A stretch of 64,000 nucleotides of DNA from a bacterium A37T11. Lineage in GTDB: Bacteria; Bacteroidota; Bacteroidia; Sphingobacteriales; Sphingobacteriaceae. This document shows positions 52,387-62,003 of this stretch, piece after piece. A program made the position numbers and the translations under genes. The stretch is taken from the NCBI GenBank assembly GCA_900109895.1, contig FOBR01000008.1, positions 62,001-126,000 on the forward strand, read 5' to 3'. The notes under the pieces were generated by a model that was not told where the DNA came from, made no database searches, and was given only the letters and a program-made list of their open reading frames with translations. The first letter of the stretch is position 1; every line of letters starts with the position of its first letter.

Positions 52387-52986
52387 ATGGAAAATCAGGA
52401 AGGCATTAATGAACAGGACCTGCTGCTGCAATTGCGGCAAGGGGATGAAAGTGCCTTTAACTATTTTTATAAAGCACACAGCAACCGAATCTACGGAAAG
52501 CTCCTGAAGCTGACAAAATCGGCAGAAGTAGCCGAAGAACTATTGCAGGATGTGTTTATGCGCATCTGGGAAAAGCGGGAAGGCATCAACCCGGCACTAT
52601 CCTTCAAAGCCTACCTGTTTCGCATTGCCGAACACCTTGTTAGTGACCATTTCCGGCAGGCAGCCAAAAACCAGGTATTATATGACCAATTGCTGCAGGG
52701 CGGAACCGCTTATTTCACCGGAACGGATGAGGCCGCCGAAGAAATATACGAGGCCAACCTGGCCCGGCTGGAAGAAGCCATCGATCAATTACCACCCAAA
52801 CGCCGCGAAATATACCGACTTTGCAAACTTGAAGGCAAAAGCTATCAGGAAGCAGCAGAAAAACTTAACATTTCGCCCGCCACCGTCAGCAACCAGATGA
52901 CCAAAGCCAACCAATTTATCCAAAACTACATCAGCAATGCCGGTATTGTGCTGTTGGTATTGGAATACTGCCTAACCCACGGATAA
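52387..52986 (+). CDS. ECF sigma factor (FecI-like)
   Basis: 199 aa RNA polymerase sigma-70 factor, Bacteroidota ECF group. Region 2 (about 20-85; NYFYKAHSNRIYGKLL, LLQDVFMRIWEKRE) and region 4 (about 135-185; LPPKRREIYRLCKLEGKSYQEAAEKLNIS). Expected to transcribe the susC-susD locus downstream when released by FecR. FecR gene begins 76 nt later. Confidence 0.93.
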   Translation: MENQEGINEQDLLLQLRQGDESAFNYFYKAHSNRIYGKLLKLTKSAEVAEELLQDVFMRIWEKREGINPALSFKAYLFRIAEHLVSDHFRQAAKNQVLYDQLLQGGTAYFTGTDEAAEEIYEANLARLEEAIDQLPPKRREIYRLCKLEGKSYQEAAEKLNISPATVSNQMTKANQFIQNYISNAGIVLLVLEYCLTHG

Positions 52987-53062
52987 AAAAAATTTAATTT
53001 TTTTTAGTTTAGCGTAGTGGTTTTTTCGGCAAGTTCCGTAATAGCTTACAAACAATAAAATT

Positions 53063-54244
53063 TTGGAGCAGGAACCCAAATATCCATGGCAAGAAATCTT
53101 CAGCCGCTTTGTCGAAGGCAAATGCAGCCCTGCAGAAATGCAAGCATTGCTAAGCCATTTCGGCACAGGCGATACCGCGGAGCTTAGCAACCTGATCAGG
53201 CAAGCCCTTGAAAGCGACCCTCCCGAAGAAGAAAGCACCACACCCGAACGGCAAACCGTCCTTAACCGGGTGCAACACCGCCTAACAGCAACCCTATTCC
53301 CCACAAAATCCACCCCGCGCTATAAGTGGTACTATACCGCCGCCGCCATACTGCTCGTGGCACTAGCCACCACCTTATATTTTTATCGAAGCGCAGCAAT
53401 CGTAAATCGTAAATCAACAATCGTAAATCAAATAGCCCCCGGCTACAACCAAGCCACCCTGACTTTGGCTAACGGAACAACGGTGAAGTTAGACTCAGCG
53501 CAAAGCGGCATCATCGTCAACGACGAAGACATCAAATACCAAAACGGAAATAACGTTCTGGCGGAAAAGGGGAAAGGCCCTGGCGCGTCAGGAGAATCAA
53601 TCGTAACTCGTAAATCTAAAATCGTAAATAATATTTTATCTACCCCGAAGGGGGGCCAGTATCAAATCATCTTACCTGACGGCACCAAAGTTTGGCTCAA
53701 CTCCCAATCCTCTATAACGTATCCAACTCGCTTTAACGGCGATACCAGAACCGTTGAAATATCGGGTGAAGCATTTTTTGACGTTGCACAGGTTAAAGAC
53801 AAACCCTTTACCGTGAAGAGTAATGGTCAGGAGACCATCGTCTTGGGTACAGCATTTAATATCAATTCGTACGAGCCGGTCGTTAAAACAACGCTGGTAA
53901 GTGGAAGCATTCAAGTCAGGGGAAGCAATGCGGTTATTTTGTCTCCCGGAGAACAAAGTATAAATAAAGAGAATACCCTAACCAAGGCAAAGGCAGATAT
54001 CGAGCAAACCGTCTCCTGGCACAACGGCTACTTCCGTTTTCACGATACCCCCATCCGGGAAGTTATGAAACAGCTGGAGCGCTGGTATGATATCCAAGTT
54101 AGCTATGAAGGCCCTGCCCCCGATGACGGGATGAATGGCACCATCCGGCGGGACCGGCCCATTAGCGAAGTGCTGCAATTGCTGGAACAAACCAAGGTTG
54201 TACATTTTCAGGTAAAAGAAAGGAGGGTCATCGTCAAGCGATAG
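53063..54244 (+). CDS. FecR-type anti-sigma factor
   Basis: 393 aa inner-membrane regulator: cytosolic N-terminus (1-85), one membrane helix (about 92-108, AAAILLVALATTLYFY), FecR domain (about 190-290; STPKGGQYQIILPDGTKVWLNSQSSITYP), and C-terminal DUF4974 (about 320-390). TTG start, EQEPKYPWQEIF fits the family. Two short in-frame inserts, built from ATCGTAAATC units (nt 53399-53429 and 53600-53631), encode IVNRKSTIVN and IVTRKSKIVN. Confidence 0.92.
   Translation: MEQEPKYPWQEIFSRFVEGKCSPAEMQALLSHFGTGDTAELSNLIRQALESDPPEEESTTPERQTVLNRVQHRLTATLFPTKSTPRYKWYYTAAAILLVALATTLYFYRSAAIVNRKSTIVNQIAPGYNQATLTLANGTTVKLDSAQSGIIVNDEDIKYQNGNNVLAEKGKGPGASGESIVTRKSKIVNNILSTPKGGQYQIILPDGTKVWLNSQSSITYPTRFNGDTRTVEISGEAFFDVAQVKDKPFTVKSNGQETIVLGTAFNINSYEPVVKTTLVSGSIQVRGSNAVILSPGEQSINKENTLTKAKADIEQTVSWHNGYFRFHDTPIREVMKQLERWYDIQVSYEGPAPDDGMNGTIRRDRPISEVLQLLEQTKVVHFQVKERRVIVKR
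53399..53631 (+). repeat. Two clusters of ATCGTAAATC units inside fecR
   Basis: Cluster 1 (53399-53429) has three exact units, two overlapping. Cluster 2 (53600-53631) has three diverged units. Both keep the reading frame open. Confidence 0.7.
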
Positions 54245-54274
54245 GAGCACATTATCCGTGACGGACTAAAAAAA

Positions 54275-54306
54275 GCCAGGAAAACGGTGGGCGCCGCTTC
54301 CCTGGC
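54275..54306 (+). promoter_or_regulatory. GC-rich hairpin in the fecR-susC gap
   Basis: Outer stem GCCAGG (54275-54280) with CCTGGC (54301-54306) and an inner CGG/CCG pairing. No T run follows, so more likely an mRNA structure than a terminator. Confidence 0.35.
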
Positions 54307-54408
54307 AGCTGTTAGGACCGTTAAAACTATTTTTCGAGTGTTAAACCGCGTTCCGGGCTGAAACTGGCAAGTTGCTCCCGGCACGCATCAATCCAAAACT
54401 TAGGACAA

Positions 54409-57400
54409 ATGTATAAAATTTACCCCAAATTTATCAGGGTCATGAAGATAAGTACCCTCTTTATCCTGCTAGCGGTCATGCACGTAAGTGCCGCTGGTTA
54501 TGCACAAAAAATTACGCTGTATGAAAAGAACAGCCCGTTGTCAGTGGTTTTTGACAAGATCCGCGAACAAACCGGCTATGATTTCCTGGTGTCCAGCCGC
54601 ACGCTCCAAAACAGCAAACCCGTCACCATCCGGGTAGCGCAGGCCGAGCTCAGCCAGGTGCTGGAACAACTGTTCCAAGGCCAAACCCTGGAATACACGA
54701 TCCAGAATAAGGCTGTGGTGGTGTCTGAGAAAGAGAAATCGATTTTGGATCGTGCCATCGACGCATTCGCTGGTTCCCCAACTGTCGGGGGACCTAACGA
54801 AATCCAACAACAAACCATCACCGGTCGCGTCACCGATTCCCTGGGCACTCCCTTAGAAAATGCCACAGTCCGTATCAAAGAAACGAACCGCGCCACCTTC
54901 ACCAACAAAAATGGGGAATTTACCTTAAGAGGCGTTGAGGAAGACGCCACCCTCCAAATCTCCTTTCTCGGCTACACCACCCGCGAAATACCCGTCACCA
55001 GCTTAACTGGCACTATTATCCTCCACCGAACCAATGCTCAGCTGCAAGAAGCAGAAGTAATCGTTAATACCGGTTACCAACAATTACCCAAAGAACGCGC
55101 AACGGGTTCTTTTACCTTTGTAGATAATAAGTTGCTTAACCGAAATCCGGGAGTAGATTTGATTTCCAGACTTAGCGGTGTTACGAATGGCCTTTTGTAT
55201 GATGATGCCAACTCAGGCAATACATTAGGGATAAACATCCGTGGTAAAAGCACCATCTTTGCCAATACTATCCCATTAATTGTACTGGATAATTTTCCTT
55301 ACGTAGGGGATATTAAAAATATTAATGTAAATGATATTCAGGATGTCACGATCTTAAAAGATGCAGCAGCGGCAAGTATTTGGGGCGCAAGGGCAAGCAA
55401 TGGAGTGATCGTCATCACCACCAAAAAAGGGAAAATGAATCAGCCACTCAAAGTTTCCTTAACCGCAAATGTAACGATTAGTGAAAAACCTGCTTTAACT
55501 TCCACCTCCACTTCAGACTATATTGAAATGGAAAAGTATCTTTTTGACCAGGGATTTTATAATTACCGGTTGTCAGACACCTATAACCACCCAGCCATTA
55601 CACCCGTCGTGCAAATTTTGGCTGATCAACGGGATAGCCTAATTTCTGCAGATGAGGCAAACCGCCAAATAGATCTGTTAAAGGGCTACAATGTAAAAGA
55701 CGAATTGACGAAGTACTGGTATCAACGATCTGTTGCGCAACAATACGCGTTAAATTTAAGTGGCGGTGGTAGCCATCATAGCTATTATCTATCCGGTGGG
55801 TGGGACAAAGACCTAAGCAACTACGTAAATAATAGTTATAACCGGTTAAGCCTAAATGGCTCCAATACATTTACAACGGCAAATGACAAATTAAACATTT
55901 CTACGGGATTTCAATACACGCAAAGCACCACATCTAATAATTTCCAAACCCCAGCTCCGGGTAATAGTAATTTATATCCCTATGCAAAACTAGTGGATGA
56001 AAACGGCCATGCACTTTCCTTAGACAAATATAAAGCAAATTTTATGGATACAATTGGCCAAGGTAAATTACTGGATTGGACCTATCGTCCGTTGGATGAA
56101 TTGCGAAATAGTGATAATACCGTAAAAATAGTCGATTACCGCTTTGATCTGGGCGTGAACTATAAAATTTTAAAGTGGCTTAATGTGGATGCGAAATACC
56201 AATATGGAAAAGGGACAACAACGTATAGAAATTTGTATGGACAGGAAACCTTTTATGCCCGAGACCTGATCAATACCTTTAGCTCCATAAATCCGAATAC
56301 GCGGGAAGTCATCCGGGCGGTGCCTTTGGGTGGAATATTGAATTTACAAAATAACGAATATACCTCCCAATACGGGCGCGCTGCATTCAATATCAATCAG
56401 ACGTTTGGTTTTGATCACCAACTTTCAGCTATAATCGGGTCAGAAATCCGGGATATAGCTACAAATGGTTTCGTGAATACAATTTATGGCTATAATGAAT
56501 TGCCTGCCAGTGTCTCACCGGTGGATTTTGTTAATCAATATACAACTATAATAACCGGGGGACAGCGTCAGATACCCGATATGAGTAATGTTACTGAATT
56601 ATCCGAAAGATATGTGTCCTTATTTGCCAATGCGGCTTATACATTTAAACAAAAATACATTTGGTCAGCCAGTGCACGGAAAGATGGTACCAATCTGATC
56701 GGCGTCAACAGCAATCAGAAGTGGAATCCTCTTTGGTCAACCGGATTAGCTTGGATAGTCAATAAAGAAAATTTTTTTCATGTGAATACCATGAATTTAT
56801 TAAAACTGCGGGTAACTTATGGCTATAGCGGAAACATCGATAAATCGGTAAGTGCTTTACTGGTTACAAGTGTTGGACGCAATGCTTTGGGTCAGAGGGA
56901 TGCATTTATTGTAAATCCTCCCAATCCAAATTTGCTTTGGGAGAAAAGCGGCCAAATAAACCTAGGTGCAGATTTTGCACTTTTTGATTCCAGATTAAAC
57001 GGAAGCCTGGATTACTATTATAAAAAGGGGGTAGATCTTATGGGGTATACACCCTTAGCACCTTCTTCTGGATTAACGCAATTTAAGGGAAATAATGCGA
57101 ATCTCAGTGGTAAGGGAATAGATTTGGCCCTGCAAAGTGTTAATATAAAAGGGCGATTGGCTTGGAATTCTTCCTTGAATTTTAATTACAACACCAATAC
57201 GGTTACCAATTACAAAATTAAACCGACATCCAATGACCAATATTTAGGAGGTATTCCCATCACCGGAAAACCATTATATGGTGTATTTACTTATAAATGG
57301 GCAGGTCTTGATCCGGAAACGGGTGATCCACAAGGATATGTAAACGGTGAAATCAGTAAAAATTACAGTCAGATAACCAATTCATTATCCCCAAGAGACC

Positions 57401-57927
57401 TGATTTATAACGGGCCTTCAGTACCCCCGATTTTTGGCAATTTGATCAACACATTCGCCTATCAAAACTTCTCCCTTTCTTTTAATATAACCTACCATTT
57501 TGGTAGTTATTTTAAACGGAAATCGATTGATTATAATAGTGTAATTAATAAATATGGGTATTTTACAGGCAATGATTTTGAGAAGAGATGGCAACAACCG
57601 GGTGATGAAAAAAGTACGGATGTCCCATCCTTAATATACCCAGCAGACCCATCCAGGGACGGCTTTTATACCAATTCAAGCGTTTTGGTTGAAAAAGGAG
57701 ATCTCATCAGGCTGAATGATATCCAAATAAATTACCAGTTAAATTTAAACTCAGCCAAAGCCTTACATGTTACTAACCTGAATGTGTTTGCTACAGCAAT
57801 TAATCTTGGGCTTTTATGGACGGCTTCTAAAAAGGGGTTAGATCCCGATAAATATCAATATTTATACGCACCATACAATTTATATCAACCAAAAACAATC
57901 ACTATCGGTTTTAAAGCAGAATTTTAA
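54409..57927 (+). CDS. SusC/RagA-family TonB-dependent receptor with STN domain
   Basis: 1172 aa outer-membrane transporter, porin half of a SusCD complex. Order: signal peptide (about 12-32), STN secretin-like domain (34-110, interacts with FecR), CarboxypepD_reg domain (137-207), plug (about 215-340; NTGYQQLPKERATGSF), and a 22-strand barrel ending in aromatic GFKAEF. Ligand unknown; peptide or glycan. Base composition changes near 55066, exactly where the plug starts: earlier bases are C-rich and higher in GC, later ones AT-richer with G at least equal to C. Confidence 0.93.
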   Translation: MYKIYPKFIRVMKISTLFILLAVMHVSAAGYAQKITLYEKNSPLSVVFDKIREQTGYDFLVSSRTLQNSKPVTIRVAQAELSQVLEQLFQGQTLEYTIQNKAVVVSEKEKSILDRAIDAFAGSPTVGGPNEIQQQTITGRVTDSLGTPLENATVRIKETNRATFTNKNGEFTLRGVEEDATLQISFLGYTTREIPVTSLTGTIILHRTNAQLQEAEVIVNTGYQQLPKERATGSFTFVDNKLLNRNPGVDLISRLSGVTNGLLYDDANSGNTLGINIRGKSTIFANTIPLIVLDNFPYVGDIKNINVNDIQDVTILKDAAAASIWGARASNGVIVITTKKGKMNQPLKVSLTANVTISEKPALTSTSTSDYIEMEKYLFDQGFYNYRLSDTYNHPAITPVVQILADQRDSLISADEANRQIDLLKGYNVKDELTKYWYQRSVAQQYALNLSGGGSHHSYYLSGGWDKDLSNYVNNSYNRLSLNGSNTFTTANDKLNISTGFQYTQSTTSNNFQTPAPGNSNLYPYAKLVDENGHALSLDKYKANFMDTIGQGKLLDWTYRPLDELRNSDNTVKIVDYRFDLGVNYKILKWLNVDAKYQYGKGTTTYRNLYGQETFYARDLINTFSSINPNTREVIRAVPLGGILNLQNNEYTSQYGRAAFNINQTFGFDHQLSAIIGSEIRDIATNGFVNTIYGYNELPASVSPVDFVNQYTTIITGGQRQIPDMSNVTELSERYVSLFANAAYTFKQKYIWSASARKDGTNLIGVNSNQKWNPLWSTGLAWIVNKENFFHVNTMNLLKLRVTYGYSGNIDKSVSALLVTSVGRNALGQRDAFIVNPPNPNLLWEKSGQINLGADFALFDSRLNGSLDYYYKKGVDLMGYTPLAPSSGLTQFKGNNANLSGKGIDLALQSVNIKGRLAWNSSLNFNYNTNTVTNYKIKPTSNDQYLGGIPITGKPLYGVFTYKWAGLDPETGDPQGYVNGEISKNYSQITNSLSPRDLIYNGPSVPPIFGNLINTFAYQNFSLSFNITYHFGSYFKRKSIDYNSVINKYGYFTGNDFEKRWQQPGDEKSTDVPSLIYPADPSRDGFYTNSSVLVEKGDLIRLNDIQINYQLNLNSAKALHVTNLNVFATAINLGLLWTASKKGLDPDKYQYLYAPYNLYQPKTITIGFKAEF

Positions 57928-57937
57928 AGAAAGAAAG

Positions 57938-59296
57938 ATGAAAAATAGATATATATATGGGGTAATCATTTTTGGATTAGTCCTGAATACAGGATGTAAA
58001 AAGTATTTAGATTCCATTCCCGATAAAAGTGAATCGGTTCCGCAAACGTTAGTAGATTTTCGGCAGATTTTGGACTACGGTATATTGTATAATCAGAATA
58101 GCCCTGGATTACATGAATTTGCTGGTGATGATGTGACCATTCCAGATGGACAATTTTCTTCAACAAATATAATTGCAAGAAATTCATATATTTGGGCTGA
58201 TAATCACTATAATGGGCAATCGATTGGTGATTGGCAATTTCCATATTTGGCCATTTATTATGCAAATGTAGTTTTAGATGCGTTGAAATCATTTAATATG
58301 AATGAAAACAACATGCTAGATTATAATGCAATCAAAGGAACCGCTTTATATTATCGGGGGTTTAATCATTATTGTTTAACCCAGGTTTTTGCCAAGCCGT
58401 TTTCAACAGGAACTGCTAGTAGGGATTTGGGTATACCTTATAAAGAAAACTCTTTAATTGATGAGAAGGTCAAAAGAGGGACGCTTGCGGAGACCTACGC
58501 GAAAATTTTTGCTGATCTTAAATCTTCCGTTTCCCTATTGCCGAAAGAGGTCACGGACCGAAATAAAAACCGGCCTACCAAGGCATCGGTCTACGCGGTA
58601 CTGGCCAGAATATATTTATCCATGAGTGATTATTCCCATGCCAAAATGTACGCAGATAGTTGTTTGAATACATATAATACCTTAATCAATTATAATGATA
58701 TTATACCCGGCACTTTTGCATTCAAGGGGCCGCCAACTTATAATGCAGAAGTTTTGTGTCTTTCTTCCACATCTTTTTACTTAAATTTTATACCGGTGTC
58801 AAGTGAATTGTATAATTTGTACGATATTGACGATTTAAGGAAAACATATTTTTTTAGGCCGAATGTAAGGTTTGGTTCTCATGAATTTAGAGGCAGTTAT
58901 CTTACAGGAGTTTATCCTTTTAATGGGCCTGCTACGGATGAAGTGTATTTAATAAGGGCAGAATGCCTGGCCAGGAGCGGTAACAAACAGGGCTCATTGG
59001 ATGATCTGAATGCATTATTGATCAATCGTTATAAAACAGGTTCCTATCACCCCTATACCGTTGATCAGGTCTCGGATATTTTGGGACTTGTATTGACGGA
59101 GAGGCGGAAAGAATTGGTGTTTCGTGGTCTTCGCTGGTCAGATCTGCGGCGTTTTAATCTGGAAGGTGGGGCTTATGCCAAAGACATCACCCATACCGTA
59201 AACGGTGTCACCTATACCTTGAAAAAAAATGATCCTAAGTATGTTTTTCCAATTCCGGACGCTGAGATTACTCTAAGCGGCATTGAACAAAACTAG
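57938..59296 (+). CDS. SusD/RagB-family surface lipoprotein
   Basis: 452 aa, shorter than the usual 480-600. Lipoprotein signal with lipobox NTGC (Cys20). Helical TPR-like body with the family's C-terminal block (EVYLIRAECLARSG, LLTERRKELVFRGLRWSDLRRF, PKYVFPIPDAEI). Forms the lid of the SusC transporter. Starts 10 nt after susC. Confidence 0.92.
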   Translation: MKNRYIYGVIIFGLVLNTGCKKYLDSIPDKSESVPQTLVDFRQILDYGILYNQNSPGLHEFAGDDVTIPDGQFSSTNIIARNSYIWADNHYNGQSIGDWQFPYLAIYYANVVLDALKSFNMNENNMLDYNAIKGTALYYRGFNHYCLTQVFAKPFSTGTASRDLGIPYKENSLIDEKVKRGTLAETYAKIFADLKSSVSLLPKEVTDRNKNRPTKASVYAVLARIYLSMSDYSHAKMYADSCLNTYNTLINYNDIIPGTFAFKGPPTYNAEVLCLSSTSFYLNFIPVSSELYNLYDIDDLRKTYFFRPNVRFGSHEFRGSYLTGVYPFNGPATDEVYLIRAECLARSGNKQGSLDDLNALLINRYKTGSYHPYTVDQVSDILGLVLTERRKELVFRGLRWSDLRRFNLEGGAYAKDITHTVNGVTYTLKKNDPKYVFPIPDAEITLSGIEQN

Positions 59297-59320
59297 GATA
59301 GACTTTTTAATTTATAACAA

Positions 59321-60766
59321 ATGAAAAATTATATAATAAAACTAACTTTCTTTTTGCTTTTTATGCCGGTTTTAGGGTTTTGCAAAAAGACATCTTTAAA
59401 TCAGGTTACTATCACTATAACATATGTAAACAGCAAAGAATTTCCAACTTCGCTTTCTGCCTATTATTCTAAAAATGCACTTTATGCTGATATAGCCCAC
59501 CATTACACATCGAAGATAGAATTTAAAAAAACCGGGCGATCGTATAAGGTGATTTTACCAGTCACTAAATATGGCTACATCAGCGTTTTGGATAACGATT
59601 TAAAACCATTTTTGGATTGGTATTTTGTAGAGGAAGGTGATAACATAAAGATCACCGTTGATCAGAGTAAAAAACTTCAATTGAATTTTAGCGGATTCGG
59701 ATCACAAAAATATCTGGCTAGATACCGCCCAGAAATGGCGGTTTATTATGATTCGGTAGCTCAAAGCCAAGGTGCAATGGCTTTACAAGCAAAAGAGTTA
59801 AAAATCTTATTGTCTTTTAAAAATAAAATCTCTGACATTTCATATAATGTTTTAAAAGCGGATATCATCGGTAAATATGGTACCCGGATGGAGATGAATA
59901 ATAGTTTTGAATTAGCAAAACCTAATTTTGATACAACTTCCAATGAATTTAAGGAATCCTACTGGACTACCTATTATGATGATAATGATATAAGTGATGA
60001 TGGAAAAGTAATTTCTCATCTTTACAGTCCGTTCTTTTGGAATAAAACTTTGAATGATTACCGCTTAAATAATAAGGGACAAAAATCAGACACAGCAGTT
60101 TACTTCAAAATGTATAAAATGGTAACTAGTCAGAAACTTCAAGATAAGCTGGGGACCTATTTAATTATTAATTATGGCAATCAATTAAAACACTTATCGT
60201 TGATCTTCAACGATTCGATACATCAAATTAAAAATAAAGAATTTCTTGCTGAGATAGAGAAATTCAGAATGATGTTGCCGGGCCAGAAAGCCTTTGATTT
60301 TCAACTTCCAGATATCAATGGAAATATGATCAAATTGTCTGATTTTAAAGGGAAAACTGTTTTTATCGACTTTTGGTATACTGGTTGCGCAAACTGCATG
60401 ATTTTTTATCAGTCGGAACTAAGGAATATCGAAGAGCGCTACAAAGACGATCCTAATGTGGTGTTTATGACGGTTTGTATTGACAAAAGTAAAGATCAAT
60501 GGTTAAAATCCGTCAATAGCGGCTCGTATACATCCGGACATGCTGTTAATCTATATACAGGAGGTACGGGAGCTAATTCGCCCGTTATATTGAAATACAA
60601 TATCTTTGGATATCCGCAACCTTTAATTGTAGATAAAAACGTGAATATTTTCACCTTTGAAAGTAGTAGACTGAGGCATGAAACCACCGCCGTTCCAGCG
60701 ATAGAAGCTGCAAAAGCCATCGCTCAAGAAGAACCGCTACCTAACATTCAAAAACTAGAAAATTAA
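59321..60766 (+). CDS. TlpA-like thioredoxin, third gene of the SusCD locus
   Basis: 481 aa exported protein, signal peptide about 1-20. The first 310 residues are beta-rich/helical without a clear family. Residues about 325-475 are a TlpA/AhpC-TSA thioredoxin fold with active site GCANC (in FIDFWYTGCANCMIFY) and a cis-Pro in FGYPQPLIVD. Starts 24 nt after susD and shares its composition. Suggests that the imported ligand or its degrading enzyme needs disulfide reduction; this is an inference. Confidence 0.85.
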   Translation: MKNYIIKLTFFLLFMPVLGFCKKTSLNQVTITITYVNSKEFPTSLSAYYSKNALYADIAHHYTSKIEFKKTGRSYKVILPVTKYGYISVLDNDLKPFLDWYFVEEGDNIKITVDQSKKLQLNFSGFGSQKYLARYRPEMAVYYDSVAQSQGAMALQAKELKILLSFKNKISDISYNVLKADIIGKYGTRMEMNNSFELAKPNFDTTSNEFKESYWTTYYDDNDISDDGKVISHLYSPFFWNKTLNDYRLNNKGQKSDTAVYFKMYKMVTSQKLQDKLGTYLIINYGNQLKHLSLIFNDSIHQIKNKEFLAEIEKFRMMLPGQKAFDFQLPDINGNMIKLSDFKGKTVFIDFWYTGCANCMIFYQSELRNIEERYKDDPNVVFMTVCIDKSKDQWLKSVNSGSYTSGHAVNLYTGGTGANSPVILKYNIFGYPQPLIVDKNVNIFTFESSRLRHETTAVPAIEAAKAIAQEEPLPNIQKLEN

Positions 60767-60801
60767 AGCCTTTTCTAGCGCCAATTGGCAGGCAAAGTCT
60801 G

Positions 60802-60835
60802 AGTGTAGGGGGCATCTTGAGTAGCCTCCTACACT
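60802..60835 (+). terminator. Hairpin after the SusCD-thioredoxin operon
   Basis: 12-bp stem (60802-60813 with 60824-60835, one G-U), 10-nt loop. T tract weak (GATTT). Likely operon end. Confidence 0.6.
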
Positions 60836-60871
60836 GATTTACCAACCAAATACACTAAAAATAACATCAAT

Positions 60872-61993
60872 ATGAGTAAAATCTCTAATCCCGACATATT
60901 ACAAGAAAACTTCTGGATCTGGGTTCGGCAAACCTTATCCGGAGAAGACCTTATGGCCGATAAAAAAGAGATCGATGCCGAAGCCGACTGGGTCATGATG
61001 ACGTACCACAGTTATATCGGTAAGTGGAATACCAAGCGACTGCAACGCTATTTCAGAGATCAGGAACTGTTATTGGGCAACATGATCAACCAACTACCCG
61101 ATGGCGATCTCCGGGAAGCACTAGTTCGCATCTGGGAGCATTTGCACCGTTATGGACAAGATTACCTGGATGCTCAAGCCGTGCTGCCAACAGCCCTGCT
61201 GGCGCTGGAACGGCAGCAAAATACGGAAGCCTTTACGCCTATAAAACGGGCTATGAAAAAGGCCAAAGTTGACGGTGGGCTCATCAAACTCCTCGAAGAT
61301 ACCTTTCAATTCAGATGCCTGCCAGATGGAGAGCGTGTAGCCATCCGCAAAGCCCGGTACCTGCGAGACCTGATGCCCCTACTCAAATCAATAACAGAAG
61401 AACCCAAAAGTAACCTATCCCTGCAGGAACGGATAGTACACTTGCTGTGTATGCACAACCTGAACTCCGTACAGTTTTATCAATGGCGCCGGGACCAATT
61501 TCTATCACAGGTGCCGCCAGCTTACCCCCTGATGGAACGCTTACGCATCTTCCGGGAGCTCTTGTCCAACCATACTTCCGACCGGCAAAAAAATAACCGC
61601 TATTTCATCAGCGGTTTGCCCGGCATCCACAAACAAGTGGAGGGGTTTCTTTCTGGACAGGTAGATCTTTGGGAAGGGGTACTGCGCATGACCACCCAAC
61701 TCAAAGAAAACGGCTTTTTGCCCATTCACATCGAAAGTATCCTGTCCGTATCTCAGTTGGCCCTGCTGTTTAAGGTATTCCGGGATTGTGAAGTATTTAC
61801 CATACCCAAACCCAAACGCTTTTTTGAATTCATCGCTAACCATTTCGGTTCAAAACAAGCCCAAATCTTTGATCCGGATACCTTCCGGGTCGATTTCTAT
61901 GTTTTTCCCACGGCACACGATGCCAAAGTCGTGTTTAAAATTTTCAAAAAACTGGGGGAACATATGGAGCGGGAATATGGAGTAGCGGTGTAG
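60872..61993 (+). CDS. Hypothetical protein, possible mobile-element regulator
   Basis: 373 aa, soluble, helix-rich, no signal peptide. No family that I can name with confidence. The C-terminal part (SVSQLALLFKVFRD ... KRFFEFIANHFGSKQAQ ... VDFYVFPTAHDAK) has the pattern of a domain common at the C-terminus of RteC-type and other Bacteroidota mobile-element regulators. It is the first gene after the SusCD operon and stands next to two small regulatory-looking genes, so it probably belongs to an accessory insertion. Confidence 0.6.
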   Translation: MSKISNPDILQENFWIWVRQTLSGEDLMADKKEIDAEADWVMMTYHSYIGKWNTKRLQRYFRDQELLLGNMINQLPDGDLREALVRIWEHLHRYGQDYLDAQAVLPTALLALERQQNTEAFTPIKRAMKKAKVDGGLIKLLEDTFQFRCLPDGERVAIRKARYLRDLMPLLKSITEEPKSNLSLQERIVHLLCMHNLNSVQFYQWRRDQFLSQVPPAYPLMERLRIFRELLSNHTSDRQKNNRYFISGLPGIHKQVEGFLSGQVDLWEGVLRMTTQLKENGFLPIHIESILSVSQLALLFKVFRDCEVFTIPKPKRFFEFIANHFGSKQAQIFDPDTFRVDFYVFPTAHDAKVVFKIFKKLGEHMEREYGVAV

Positions 61994-62003
61994 ACTGATA
62001 AAC

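Noticed and set aside
53399-53631. Possible CRISPR-like spaced repeats
   Set aside because: Units are only 10 bases, partly overlapping, and lie within a coding frame; no spacers of constant length.
54245-54408. Terminator between fecR and susC
   Set aside because: The hairpin has no T tract and expression of susC with fecR is expected to be separate anyway; listed only as an mRNA structure.
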